Positions 1 through 9,992 of a stretch of DNA of 64,000 nucleotides are shown here, one piece after another (the stretch's first letter is position 1; every line of letters begins with the position of its first letter). Where the stretch lies: positions 1 to 64,000 of the forward strand of contig NKIM01000029.1 of assembly GCA_002255955.1 (NCBI GenBank), given 5' to 3'. Source of the stretch: Burkholderiales bacterium PBB2 (GTDB taxonomy: Bacteria; Pseudomonadota; Gammaproteobacteria; Burkholderiales; Burkholderiaceae_C). The notes under the pieces were generated by a model. That model made no database searches. It saw only the letters and a program-made list of their open reading frames with translations, and was not told the origin of the DNA. The position numbers and the translations under genes are program-made.

Positions 1-1
1 G

Positions 2-391
2 GTCTGGATGGGCCCGGCCACCTTCCACATCGGCTCCAACCAGCAAGCCGACCTGACCGTCTACCCCGCACCTGCTCTGGTGTTTGACCTGCTGCCGGAG
101 CAGGCGCCGCAGCGCCCGGTGCGCCTGCGCATGGAATGCGGCCCGGGCTGTGGCGGCACGCTGGATCTGCAGCGCGTGATCAGCGCTTTGCCCACCGGGC
201 AGCGCCACAGCCTGAAGATCCCGCTCGCCTGCTTCGCCGCCCAAGGTGCGGACCTGAGCCGCATCGGCGCGCCCTTCAGCCTGACGGCCGACGCTCCGTT
301 TGCCGCCGCCTTCGCCCACATCCGCGTGCGTGCCGGCGCGGCCCAAGAGCCCGATGCTTTGAGCTGCACCCAATTTTCTCCCGCTCCCTGA
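2..391 (+). CDS. GH3 exo-beta-glucosidase, C-terminal end (partial)
   Basis: The reading frame is open from the window edge to the TGA at 389-391, giving 129 visible codons. The visible part, with PAPALVFDLLPEQAP and LDLQRVISALPTGQRHSLKIPLACF, resembles the beta-sandwich ExoP-type domain at the C-terminus of large proteobacterial GH3 beta-glucosidases (1,4-beta-D-glucan glucohydrolase type). The catalytic GH3 domains would lie outside the window, so the family assignment rests on this accessory domain and on context. Only two bases separate its stop from the ATG of the next gene, a GH1 beta-glucosidase, so the two are almost certainly cotranscribed. The likely role is removal of terminal glucose from beta-gluco-oligosaccharides. 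Confidence 0.7.
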   Translation, partial: VWMGPATFHIGSNQQADLTVYPAPALVFDLLPEQAPQRPVRLRMECGPGCGGTLDLQRVISALPTGQRHSLKIPLACFAAQGADLSRIGAPFSLTADAPFAAAFAHIRVRAGAAQEPDALSCTQFSPAP

Positions 392-393
392 CC

Positions 394-1776
394 ATGAATT
401 TCAAGACCGACCCCAGCCACAGCGGCGCCAGCGTTCTGCGCCGCGACTTTCCCAGCGATTTCCGCTGGGGCTGTTCCACCTCCTCTTATCAGATCGAAGG
501 CGCGGCTCAGGAAGACGGCCGTGGCGAATCCATCTGGGACCGTTTCTGCAGCGAGCCCGGCCGCATCCGCGACGGCAGCAGCGGCGCCGTGGCCTGTGAC
601 CACTACCACCGCTGGCCCGAAGACCTGGACATGGCAAAGCAGCTGGGCGTGAATGCCTACCGCTTCTCCATCGCCTGGCCGCGCCTGCTGCCGCAGGGCC
701 GCGGTGCCGTCAATGAAAAGGGTTTGGATTTCTATTCCCGCCTGGTCGACGGCATGCTGGAGCGCGGCCTGCAACCCTGGGCCACGCTCTATCACTGGGA
801 TCTGCCTCAGGCCTTGCAAGAGCAGGGCGGTTGGGCGAATCGGGCCACGGTCGACGCCTTCCTCGAGTACACGGAACTCGTGACGCGCCGCCTGGGTGAT
901 CGGGTCAAGCACTGGATCACCCACAACGAACCCTATTGCACCGCCTTCCTCGGCAACTTCGAAGGCAACCATGCGCCGGGCCTGAAGGACCACAAGACCG
1001 CCTTGCTGGTCTGCCACCACCTGCTGCTCTCGCATGGCCGCGCCGTGCCGCTGATCAAGCGCATGGTGCCTGGCGCGCAGGTCGGCATCACCCTGAGCCT
1101 GCACCCGATCTCGCCGGCCAGCGACAGCGCTGAGGATGCCGCCGCCGCGATCCGCCACGACGGCCTGCGCAATCGCTGGTTCCTGGACCCGCTGCACGGC
1201 CGCGGCTACCCCGCGGATGTGCTGGCCTTGCTGGGGTCGGATGCGCCGCAGCTGCTCAGCAATGACTTGCGCGAGATCGCCACGCCCACCGATTTCCTGG
1301 GCGTCAATTACTACTTCCCTGAGCGGATTGAAAACGCCCCGGGCGTGGCGCCCATTGCCACCCGCGTGGTCGAGACGCCCGGCGTGGAGCGCACCGCCTT
1401 CGGCTGGGAGGTGGACCCGGAAGGCATGGTCACCCTGTTGACCCGCATCCAGCGCGACTACGCGCCCAACTGCGTCTACCTGACCGAGAACGGCTCGACC
1501 TTTGAGGACGAGTTGCTGCCCGATGGCCGTGTCGAGGATGTGCAACGCCGCAGCTATCTGCAGCGCCACCTGGCCGCCGCCCAAAGGGCCATGGCGGCCG
1601 GCGTGCCGCTGAAGGGCTATTTCGCCTGGAGCTTGCTCGACAACTTCGAGTGGGCCGAGGGCTATCTGCGCCGCTTCGGCCTGGCCTACGTCGACTTTGA
1701 AACCCAGCAACGTACCCTGAAGGCCAGCGGCCAGTGGTATGCCCAGTTCCTGCAGCCTGGAGAGGCGGACCGATGA
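394..1776 (+). CDS. GH1 beta-glucosidase
   Basis: A 460-residue protein, the usual length for a bacterial GH1 enzyme. The N-terminal signature DFRWGCSTSSYQIEGA fits the family. The acid/base Glu is E179 in THNEP and the nucleophile is E365 in YLTENGS. The C-terminal aglycone-region motif WSLLDNFEWAEGY is also present. There is no signal peptide, so it should act in the cytoplasm on imported beta-gluco-oligosaccharides or cellobiose-type disaccharides. I chose ATG 394 rather than upstream starts because the family homology begins there and the GH3 gene stops at 391. Its stop overlaps the start of the ABC binding-protein gene (ATGA), indicating translational coupling of hydrolysis and import. 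Confidence 0.95.
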   Translation: MNFKTDPSHSGASVLRRDFPSDFRWGCSTSSYQIEGAAQEDGRGESIWDRFCSEPGRIRDGSSGAVACDHYHRWPEDLDMAKQLGVNAYRFSIAWPRLLPQGRGAVNEKGLDFYSRLVDGMLERGLQPWATLYHWDLPQALQEQGGWANRATVDAFLEYTELVTRRLGDRVKHWITHNEPYCTAFLGNFEGNHAPGLKDHKTALLVCHHLLLSHGRAVPLIKRMVPGAQVGITLSLHPISPASDSAEDAAAAIRHDGLRNRWFLDPLHGRGYPADVLALLGSDAPQLLSNDLREIATPTDFLGVNYYFPERIENAPGVAPIATRVVETPGVERTAFGWEVDPEGMVTLLTRIQRDYAPNCVYLTENGSTFEDELLPDGRVEDVQRRSYLQRHLAAAQRAMAAGVPLKGYFAWSLLDNFEWAEGYLRRFGLAYVDFETQQRTLKASGQWYAQFLQPGEADR

Positions 1777-3074
1777 AACACGCGAACCATGTCTGGGGCA
1801 AGCTGGCCCTCTTGCTCGCCGCGACTGGCGCTGCTGCTGTCACTGCCTCAGCGGCGCAGGCGCAGACCAAACCGGCTGCGACTTCCGTTGCCACGCCCGC
1901 TGTAGCACCGCTGAAGGCCGAAGTCATCCACTGGTGGACCTCGGGTGGCGAGTCGGCCGCCGTCAAGGCCCTGGCCGATGCCTACAACGCCGCCGGCGGC
2001 GCCTGGAAGGACACGGCCGTGGCCCTGGGCGAGCAGGCGCGCTCGGTGGCCATCAACCGCATCGTCGGTGGCAACCCGCCGACGGCGGCCCAGTTCAACA
2101 CCTCCAAGCAGTTCCTCGATGTGGTGGATCAGGGGCTCTTGAATCATGTGGATGAAGCGGCGACCGCCGGCAAGTGGGAGCAGGTGCTGCCCGAGACGGT
2201 GCTCAAGGTCATCAAGGTCAAGGGCCATTTCTACGCCGCGCCGGTCAACATCCACATGCCGGCCTGGATCTGGACCTCGAAAGCCGCCTTCAAGAAGGCC
2301 GGCATCGCAGCCGAGCCCAAGACCATGGACGAGCTCTTTGCCGCGCTCGACAAGCTCAAGGCCGCTGGCCTGATCGGCCTGGCCCATGGCGGCCAGCCCT
2401 GGCAGGACAACACGGTGTTTGCCGCCGTGCTCAGCAATGTTGGCGGCCGCGAGCTCTACCTCAAGGTCATGCGCGACCGCGACCCCAAGGCCATCATGTC
2501 GCCCGAGTTCAAGAACGTGCTGCTCAGCTTCAAGCGCCTGCAGAGCTATGTGGACAAGGGCTCGCCGGGCCGCAACTGGAACGACGCCACCGCCTTGCTG
2601 ATCAATGGCAAGGCCGGTGTGCAGTTCATGGGCGACTGGGCCAAGGGCGAGTTCGCCCTGGCCAAGCAGGAGGCCGGGCGCGACTACGGCTGCATCGCCG
2701 GCTTCGGCCCCAACTCGCCCTACATCATCCAGGGCGATGTCCTGGTCTTCCCCAAGACCAATCAGCCCGAGGCCATCAAGGCCCAGAAGCTGCTGGCCAC
2801 CGTGGCCACCACGCCGGCCACGCAGATTGCCTTCAGCATCAAGAAGGGCTCCATCCCGGCGCGCAGCGATGTCGATGCCAGCCAGCTCGACATCTGCGGC
2901 CAGCAGGGCGTGGCCATCATGAAGGACAAGTCGCGCCACCTGGGCAATGGCGAGGTTTATCTGACGCCGGATCAGAACGGCGCCATGCAGGACATCGTGA
3001 CCGCTTACTGGAACCGCAACATCCCGGTTGAGAAGGTGCAAAAAGACCTGATCGCTGCCCTCAACAACAACTGA
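1773..3074 (+). CDS. Sugar ABC transporter substrate-binding protein
   Basis: A 433-residue family 1 extracellular solute-binding protein. A signal peptide (MKHANHVWGK, then a hydrophobic stretch to SAAQAQ) precedes a typical carbohydrate-binding start, EVIHWWTSGGESAAVKALADAYN. Residues such as FMGDWAKGEFA and the C-terminal region match periplasmic sugar-binding proteins of the glucose/oligosaccharide (GtsA-like) type. The start at 1773 gives an ATGA overlap with the GH1 gene and places the signal peptide correctly. It is followed by two permeases and an ATPase, so the importer is complete. The substrate is inferred to be a beta-glucoside or glucose-containing oligosaccharide. Confidence 0.93.
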   Translation: MKHANHVWGKLALLLAATGAAAVTASAAQAQTKPAATSVATPAVAPLKAEVIHWWTSGGESAAVKALADAYNAAGGAWKDTAVALGEQARSVAINRIVGGNPPTAAQFNTSKQFLDVVDQGLLNHVDEAATAGKWEQVLPETVLKVIKVKGHFYAAPVNIHMPAWIWTSKAAFKKAGIAAEPKTMDELFAALDKLKAAGLIGLAHGGQPWQDNTVFAAVLSNVGGRELYLKVMRDRDPKAIMSPEFKNVLLSFKRLQSYVDKGSPGRNWNDATALLINGKAGVQFMGDWAKGEFALAKQEAGRDYGCIAGFGPNSPYIIQGDVLVFPKTNQPEAIKAQKLLATVATTPATQIAFSIKKGSIPARSDVDASQLDICGQQGVAIMKDKSRHLGNGEVYLTPDQNGAMQDIVTAYWNRNIPVEKVQKDLIAALNNN

Positions 3075-3088
3075 GGGTACAGGCGCTG

Positions 3089-4000
3089 ATGTCTCGCAAG
3101 AATCGCTCTTCGAATCGAACTTCTCGGCTCCGTGGGCTGACGCCCTGGGCGGCCTTGCTGCCCATGGCGTTTACGGTGCTGCTGGGCTACCTCGGTGCGG
3201 TGCTCTGGACGCTGCGCGTGTCCCTGAGCAGCTCGCGCACCTTTCCCAAGGACGACTTCGTCGGCCTGGCCCAGTTCGAGCGCCTGTTCGGCAACGAGCG
3301 CTGGCTGCTCTCGCTGGAGAACCTCGCGGTCTACGGCCTGCTCTTCATCGGCGCCTGCATGGTGATCGGCTTTCTGCTGGCCGTGTTCATCGACCAGAAG
3401 GTGCGCGGCGAGGGCCTCTTGCGCACCATCTTTCTCTACCCCTACGCCATGTCCTTTGTGGCCACCGGTCTGGTCTGGCAATGGGTGCTCAATCCCACCG
3501 ACGGCATCCAGCAGGCGGTGCGGCAGATGGGTTTCGAGAACTTCACCTTCGACTGGATCATCGACCAGGACAAGGTCATCTACACCGTGGTGATCGCCTC
3601 GGTCTGGCAGGCCTCGGGCTTGGTGATGGCGCTGCTGCTGGCTGGCTTGCGCGGCATTGATGAAGACATCTGGAAGGCCGCCCGCATCGATGGCATCAAG
3701 CCCTGGCGTGTCTACCTGTCCATCGTCCTGCCCATGCTCGGCGCTTCGTTTGCCACCGTCTTCGTGCTGCTCTTCACCGCGGCGGTCAAGGTCTTCGATG
3801 CCGTGGCGGCCATGACCCAGGGCGGCCCTGGCACGGCCAGCGATGTGCCGGCCAAATTCATCATGGACCACCTCTTTGGCCGCGCCAATGTGGCCCTGGC
3901 CTCGGCCGGCGCCATCGTGCTGCTGCTGACCGTGCTGGCCCTGGTGGCGCCGTTTTTCTACGCCCGCAGCCGCAAGGCTCGGAAGGGGAAGGGCGCATGA
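3089..4000 (+). CDS. Sugar ABC transporter permease, MalF/UgpA type
   Basis: A 303-residue inner-membrane protein with six predicted membrane segments, starting with PWAALLPMAFTVLLGYLGAVLW. The EAA loop that contacts the ATPase is visible as DIWKAARIDGIKPWRVYLSI. It lies 14 bases after the binding-protein gene and overlaps the next permease by four bases. It forms half of the heterodimeric transmembrane channel of this importer. Confidence 0.94.
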   Translation: MSRKNRSSNRTSRLRGLTPWAALLPMAFTVLLGYLGAVLWTLRVSLSSSRTFPKDDFVGLAQFERLFGNERWLLSLENLAVYGLLFIGACMVIGFLLAVFIDQKVRGEGLLRTIFLYPYAMSFVATGLVWQWVLNPTDGIQQAVRQMGFENFTFDWIIDQDKVIYTVVIASVWQASGLVMALLLAGLRGIDEDIWKAARIDGIKPWRVYLSIVLPMLGASFATVFVLLFTAAVKVFDAVAAMTQGGPGTASDVPAKFIMDHLFGRANVALASAGAIVLLLTVLALVAPFFYARSRKARKGKGA

Positions 4001-4905
4001 GCCACTCTGCTGTCATGATGAAAACACAAGCCGAACGCCGCGCCCAAGCGCGCGGACGCTTCAATCCGGCCCGCTGGGGCATCTACGCCTTCCTGCTGAC
4101 GGCGGCCCTGTTCTTCCTCGCCCCGCTCTACATCATGCTGGTCACCTCCTTCAAGACCATGGAGGAGATCCGCCTGGGCCAGCTCTTTGCGCTGCCCATG
4201 AATGCCACGCTCGAGCCCTGGCGCGCGGCCTGGAGCGAGGTCTGCACGGGGGTGTCCTGCGAGGGCATCAGCGCCGGGTTCTGGAACTCGGTCGCCATCG
4301 TGGTGCCCAGCACCATCCTGCCTGTGCTGATCGGCGCGCTCAACGGCTATGCGCTGAGTTTCTGGCGGCCGCGCGGCGCCAATGTGTTGTTCGGCATCCT
4401 GATGCTGGGCGCCTTCATTCCCGTGCAGGTGATGATTTATCCGCTGGTCAAGGTGATGGCGGCCGTGGGCCTCTACAGCTCGCTTCCCGGCATCGTGGCC
4501 GTGCACTTGATCTTCAGCATGCCGGTGATGACCTTGCTGTTCCGGAACTACTACAGCGCCATCCCGCCGGAGCTGTTCAAGGCCGCGCGCATCGACGGTG
4601 GCGGCTTCTGGCGCATCTTTGTGCAGCTGATGCTGCCCATGTCCACGCCCATCATCGTGGTGGCGGCCATCATGCAAGTGACCGGGGTCTGGAACGACTA
4701 CATCCTCGGCCTGGTCTTCGCCGGCCGCGAGCATCTGCCGATGACGGTGCAGCTCAACAACGTGATCAACACCACCACGGGTGAGAGGCTCTACAACGTC
4801 AACATGGCGGCCACCATCCTCACCTCCATGGTGCCGCTGCTGGTCTATTTCGTCTCCGGACGCTGGTTTGTGCGCGGCATTGCGGCCGGTGCGGTCAAAG
4901 GTTGA
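3997..4905 (+). CDS. Sugar ABC transporter permease, MalG/UgpE type
   Basis: A 302-residue partner permease. The first membrane segment is WGIYAFLLTAALFFLAPLYI and the EAA loop is LFKAARIDGGGFWRIFVQLMLP. The ATG at 3997 overlaps the previous stop (ATGA). A second in-frame ATG at 4018 is possible, but it would lose the coupling. The spacing and order (binding protein, MalF type, MalG type, ATPase) are those of CUT1-family carbohydrate importers. Confidence 0.94.
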   Translation: MSHSAVMMKTQAERRAQARGRFNPARWGIYAFLLTAALFFLAPLYIMLVTSFKTMEEIRLGQLFALPMNATLEPWRAAWSEVCTGVSCEGISAGFWNSVAIVVPSTILPVLIGALNGYALSFWRPRGANVLFGILMLGAFIPVQVMIYPLVKVMAAVGLYSSLPGIVAVHLIFSMPVMTLLFRNYYSAIPPELFKAARIDGGGFWRIFVQLMLPMSTPIIVVAAIMQVTGVWNDYILGLVFAGREHLPMTVQLNNVINTTTGERLYNVNMAATILTSMVPLLVYFVSGRWFVRGIAAGAVKG

Positions 4906-4916
4906 TTGAGAGAACA

Positions 4917-6026
<1,110 letters not shown>

Positions 6027-6051
6027 GCAACCGCGCTGCTTGGGACGCACC

Positions 6052-7593
6052 ATGAGCTTGCCCCCTGTGACCAGTTTGCCGCTGTTGCGCCGCATCGTCA
6101 TCGCCGGCGGCGGCACCGCCGGTTGGATGAGCGCCGCGGCGCTGTCCACCTTGCTGCCGCCGGGCTACGAGATCCACCTGGTCGAATCGGAGGAAATCGG
6201 CACCATCGGGGTGGGCGAGGCCACCATCCCGAACATCAAGAACTTCAATGCCGCCCTGGGCCTTGATGAAGACGACTTCATCCGCGCCACCCAGGGCAGC
6301 TTCAAGATGGGCATCGAGTTCGTCAACTGGGGCCGGCTGGGTGAGCGCTACATCCACGGCTTTGGCAGCTTCGGCCAGGATTTCGGCAGCGTTGGTTTTC
6401 ACCACCAATGGCTGCGCCTGCGCCGCGAAGGCCTGGCCTCGGCCCTGGACGATTACTCCATCAACACCAGCGCGCCGCGCCAGGCCAAGTTCATGCGCGC
6501 CCGGCCCGAGATGGCCGGCTCGCCGCTGGCCGACATCGCCTACGCCTACCAGTTCGACGCCGGCCTCTACGCCGCTTATCTGCGCCGGCATGCCGAGCAG
6601 CGCGGCGCGCGCCGCAGTGAGGGCCGCATCGTCGAGGTGCTGCGCGCGGCCGAAGACGGCCGCATCCGCGCCCTGCGCCTGGACAGCGGCGAGCAGATCG
6701 AGGGCGACTTTTTCCTCGACTGCACCGGCATGCGCGCCTTGCTGATGGGACAGGCCTTGGGGGTGGGCTTCGAGGACTGGTCACATTGGCTGCCCTGCGA
6801 CCGAGCCTGGGCGGTGCCTTGTGAATCGGCCGGCCCCTTGCTGCCCATGACCCGGGCCACCGCACACAGCGCCGGCTGGCAGTGGCGCATCCCGCTGCAG
6901 CACCGCACCGGCAACGGCCATGTGTTTGCCAGCCGCTTCATGGACGAGGGCGAGGCGCGCGATCTGCTGATGCGCCATCTCGACGGCAAGCCCCTGGCTG
7001 AGGCGCGCTCGATTCGCTTCCAGCCCGGGCGGCGGCACCAGGCCTGGCATCAGAACTGCCTGGCCGTGGGCCTGTCAGGTGGTTTCCTGGAGCCGCTGGA
7101 ATCGACCAGCATCCACCTGATCCAGACCGCGCTGGCCCGGCTGATGAGCTTTTTCCCGCATGGCGGGCTGGATGCGGCCGACATCGCCGAATACAACCGC
7201 CAGACCCAGTTCGAATACGAGCGCATCCGCGACTTCATCATCCTGCACTACAAGGCCACGGCGCGGGACGACTCGCCGTTCTGGAATCACTGCCGCCAGA
7301 TGGCCGTGCCCGAGACCTTGCAGCGCAAGATCGATCTGTTCTGCAGCAATGGCCGCATCGTGCGCGAGGCCGACGAGCTGTTCGCCGAGCTGAGCTGGCT
7401 GCAAGTGATGAATGGGCAGGGCCTGCAGCCGCGGGGCTACCACCCGCTGGCCGAGCAGACGCCCCAGGCCGAGGCGGTGGAGCTGCTCGATCACATCCGG
7501 CAGGTGATTGCGCGCTGCGTGCAGGTCATGCCCACGCAGGCCGCCTATATCGCTGAACATTGTCAGGCCGTCAGGCCAGGGAGCGGCACATGA
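6052..7593 (+). CDS. Tryptophan-halogenase-family flavoprotein
   Basis: A 513-residue FAD-dependent protein. The nucleotide-binding motif GGGTAGW is at residues 19-25. The Lys that forms the halogenating chloramine in characterised enzymes aligns with K85 in GSFKMGIEF. The family motif WxWxIP is present (W276, W278), as is the LEPLESTSIHL segment. The fold and key residues fit flavin-dependent halogenases, but the substrate cannot be read from sequence. Proteins of this family are often found inside carbohydrate-use loci of Xanthomonas and Caulobacter relatives without a proven halogenation role. It sits between the ABC ATPase and secreted hydrolases and overlaps the next gene by four bases. 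No flavin reductase partner was seen in the window. Confidence 0.9.
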   Translation: MSLPPVTSLPLLRRIVIAGGGTAGWMSAAALSTLLPPGYEIHLVESEEIGTIGVGEATIPNIKNFNAALGLDEDDFIRATQGSFKMGIEFVNWGRLGERYIHGFGSFGQDFGSVGFHHQWLRLRREGLASALDDYSINTSAPRQAKFMRARPEMAGSPLADIAYAYQFDAGLYAAYLRRHAEQRGARRSEGRIVEVLRAAEDGRIRALRLDSGEQIEGDFFLDCTGMRALLMGQALGVGFEDWSHWLPCDRAWAVPCESAGPLLPMTRATAHSAGWQWRIPLQHRTGNGHVFASRFMDEGEARDLLMRHLDGKPLAEARSIRFQPGRRHQAWHQNCLAVGLSGGFLEPLESTSIHLIQTALARLMSFFPHGGLDAADIAEYNRQTQFEYERIRDFIILHYKATARDDSPFWNHCRQMAVPETLQRKIDLFCSNGRIVREADELFAELSWLQVMNGQGLQPRGYHPLAEQTPQAEAVELLDHIRQVIARCVQVMPTQAAYIAEHCQAVRPGSGT

Positions 7594-8450
7594 GATGGAT
7601 GTTGGCAGTCCTTGCCATGGCGGGCCTGCTGGTCTGCGATGTGAGTGCAGCGGCCGGCCCCAGCCCCAGCCCCAGCCCCAGCTTTCAGATCGCCACCTAC
7701 AACCTGCGGCTGAATCTGGCCTCGGATGGGCCGAACGCCTGGCCCCTGCGGGCCGAGGCCGTCAAGGCCTTGATCCGGTATCACGAGTTCGATGTCTTCG
7801 GCACCCAGGAGGGCCTGCCCGAGCAGATCGACGAGTTGTCTCGCATGGACGAGTTTGCCCATGTCGGCGTGGGCCGCGACGACGGCAAGCGTGCCGGTGA
7901 GCACTCGGCCATCTTCTTTCGCAAGGCGCGCTTCGAGGCGCTCAGCAGCGGCGACTTCTGGCTCAGCCAGACGCCGGATGTGCCCTCCAAAGGCTGGGAC
8001 GCGCGCTGCTGCAACCGCCTGGCCAGCTGGGTGCAGCTGCGCGACCGGGAGAGCCAGCGCCGCTTCTTCGTCTTCTCGGTGCACTTCGATCACGAGGGTG
8101 AAGTGGCCCGCAAGGAATCGGCCAAGCTCTTGCTGCACAAGGTCAAGGAGATTGCCGGCACAGCGCCGGTGATCTGCCTGGGCGACTTCAACTCGACCCC
8201 CGAGACCGAGCAGATCCAGCGCATGCAGGCGGCGCTGCGCGATGCCTACCGGGTCAGCCAGAGCCCGCCCTACGGCCCGGTCGGCACCTTCAACGCGTTC
8301 AAGATCGACGCGCCGATGACGGCCCGCATCGACTACCTCTTCCTCAGCCCCGGCATCACGGTGCTCAAGTACGGCGCGCTCAGCGATTCGCAGGCCGGCC
8401 GTTTCCCGTCTGACCACCATCCGGTGCTGCTGCGCGTGCGCCTGGACTGA
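7590..8450 (+). CDS. Secreted endonuclease/exonuclease/phosphatase-fold protein
   Basis: A 286-residue protein with a signal peptide (MRWMLAVLAMAGLLVCDVSAAA) followed by a short (Pro-Ser)n linker encoded by a tandem CCCAGC repeat. The EEP fold motifs are in order: IATYNLRLN, GTQEGLPEQ, SVHFDHEG, LGDFNSTPET and the C-terminal SDHHPVLL. These residues bind metal and carry out phosphoryl hydrolysis in DNase I-like, sphingomyelinase-like and inositol-phosphatase-like enzymes. It should act in the periplasm or outside the cell. Its start overlaps the halogenase stop (ATGA). EEP proteins recur in glycan-degradation operons with unknown substrates. A sphingomyelinase-like role is possible next to GH30 and GH20 but is unproven. 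Confidence 0.88.
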   Translation: MRWMLAVLAMAGLLVCDVSAAAGPSPSPSPSFQIATYNLRLNLASDGPNAWPLRAEAVKALIRYHEFDVFGTQEGLPEQIDELSRMDEFAHVGVGRDDGKRAGEHSAIFFRKARFEALSSGDFWLSQTPDVPSKGWDARCCNRLASWVQLRDRESQRRFFVFSVHFDHEGEVARKESAKLLLHKVKEIAGTAPVICLGDFNSTPETEQIQRMQAALRDAYRVSQSPPYGPVGTFNAFKIDAPMTARIDYLFLSPGITVLKYGALSDSQAGRFPSDHHPVLLRVRLD

Positions 8451-8510
8451 ATTGACGCCGGCACCCGATGCCGTGCTTATCCCTTTTCGTTGTCTGACCC
8501 GACTCCCTCC

Positions 8511-9992
8511 ATGAGCCTCCTGTTTCCTGCTTCATCCTCCTCAAGCCGCCCTGGCTTTGCGTCTGCTGTGCTGATGCTGGCTGTCTGCATCAGTGTCGGC
8601 GCCGGTGCCGGTGTGGCCCAGGCCGCACCGGATGCCGGCAGCGTGTCGTCCTGGCAGACGCGCGCCGACCAAAGCCGATTGCTGGCCCGCGAGCCTGACC
8701 GCCGCTTCAAGCCCGGGCAAAAGGCGCTGCCCCTGCACATCGAGGTGGACCCCAGCCAGCGCTTTCAGACCATGGAAGGTTTCGGGGCCTCCCTCACCGA
8801 TGCCTCGGTCTGGCTGATGCAGCAGCGCATGAGCGAGACGCAGCGCAAGGCCTTGCTGGAGGAATTGTTCGGCCGCGGGCCGGGGGGTATCGGCTTTGAT
8901 CTGACCCGCCTGACCATCGGCGCCTCGGACTTTTCGCGCAGCCACTACAGCTATCTGGACCTGCCTCCCGGCCAGACCGATATGGCATTGAAGGCCTTCT
9001 CGATCGAAGCTGCGCGCGCCGAGCTGCTGCCCGTGGTCAAGTCGGCCCTGGCCATCAATCCCCGCCTGCAGGTGATGGCTTCGCCCTGGAGCGCGCCGGG
9101 CTGGATGAAGCAGACCGACAGCTTGATCAAAGGTCGCCTCAAGCCTGAGATGTACGGTGTGTTTTCTGAGTATCTGGTGCGTTATGTCGACGCTTTTGCG
9201 GCCGAAGGCGTGCCTATCTTTGCGCTGACGATTCAGAACGAGCCGCACTTCGAGCCGCCTGACTACCCCGGCATGCGCGTCGATCCGGCCGAACGTGCCG
9301 CCCTGGTCGGCCAACACCTGGGGCCTTTGCTCGCGCAACGCGGCCTGAAGACGCAGCTGATCGACTGGGACCACAACTGGGACGAACTGAAGTCGCCGCT
9401 GGCGGTGCTGGCCGATCCGGTGGCACGCCGCTATGTGGCCGGCGTGGGCTGGCATTGCTATGCCGGCGATGTGCAGGCCCAGACCGTGGTCCATGAGGCC
9501 CACCCCGACAAGGACACCTGGTTCACCGAATGTTCAGGCGGCGAATGGGCGCCCGAGTGGCACAAAACCTTGCCCTGGATGATGAGCAATCTGGTGATCG
9601 GCAGCACCCGCGGCTGGGCCAAGGGCGTGCTGATGTGGAACATGGCGCTGGACGAGAACCACGGGCCCCATCTGGGGGGCTGCAAGGACTGCCGCGGCGT
9701 GGTCACCATCGACTCCAAGACCGGTGAGGTGACCCGAAACATCGAGTACTACGCCCTGGGTCATGCCAGCAAATTCGTGCGTCGCGGTGCGCAGCGCATT
9801 GCCTCGCCGACCAAGCTGGGCGGCCTGGAAACGGTGGCCTTTCGCAATGCCGACGATGGCTCCATCGCCCTGATCGTCAGCAATGGCGAGGCGCAAAGCC
9901 GCCGCTTCACCGTCGGGCAGGGCGCGCGCCGCTTGGCCTACACCCTGCCCAAGCACAGCGTGGTCACCTTCACCTGGGCGGGCCAGCCATGA
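8511..9992 (+). CDS. GH30 glucosylceramidase/beta-1,6-glucanase-type hydrolase
   Basis: A 493-residue secreted protein with a signal peptide ending near GVAQAAPDA. The catalytic domain begins with FQTMEGFGASLTDAS, the GH30 landmark. The acid/base Glu is E244 in IQNEPHFEP and the nucleophile is E340 in WFTECSGGEW. The MSNLVIGSTRGWAKGVLMWN region and the C-terminal beta-sandwich are typical. GH30 members of this type cleave beta-1,6-glucan or glucosylceramide. Operon context (GH1, GH3) favours glucan, while GH20 and sialate esterase leave room for glycolipid. I used ATG 8511 rather than a TTG at 8490. It overlaps the next gene by four bases. Confidence 0.92.
   Translation: MSLLFPASSSSSRPGFASAVLMLAVCISVGAGAGVAQAAPDAGSVSSWQTRADQSRLLAREPDRRFKPGQKALPLHIEVDPSQRFQTMEGFGASLTDASVWLMQQRMSETQRKALLEELFGRGPGGIGFDLTRLTIGASDFSRSHYSYLDLPPGQTDMALKAFSIEAARAELLPVVKSALAINPRLQVMASPWSAPGWMKQTDSLIKGRLKPEMYGVFSEYLVRYVDAFAAEGVPIFALTIQNEPHFEPPDYPGMRVDPAERAALVGQHLGPLLAQRGLKTQLIDWDHNWDELKSPLAVLADPVARRYVAGVGWHCYAGDVQAQTVVHEAHPDKDTWFTECSGGEWAPEWHKTLPWMMSNLVIGSTRGWAKGVLMWNMALDENHGPHLGGCKDCRGVVTIDSKTGEVTRNIEYYALGHASKFVRRGAQRIASPTKLGGLETVAFRNADDGSIALIVSNGEAQSRRFTVGQGARRLAYTLPKHSVVTFTWAGQP

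Noticed and set aside
61-1710. Long minus-strand ORF (549 aa) opposite the GH1 gene
   Set aside because: Shadow of GC-rich codon bias; repetitive Gln/His/Gly/Val composition and the real GH1 frame on the plus strand.
7662-7683. Tandem CCCAGC repeat
   Set aside because: Encodes a short Pro-Ser linker after the signal peptide of the EEP protein; no sign of a mobile or regulatory repeat.
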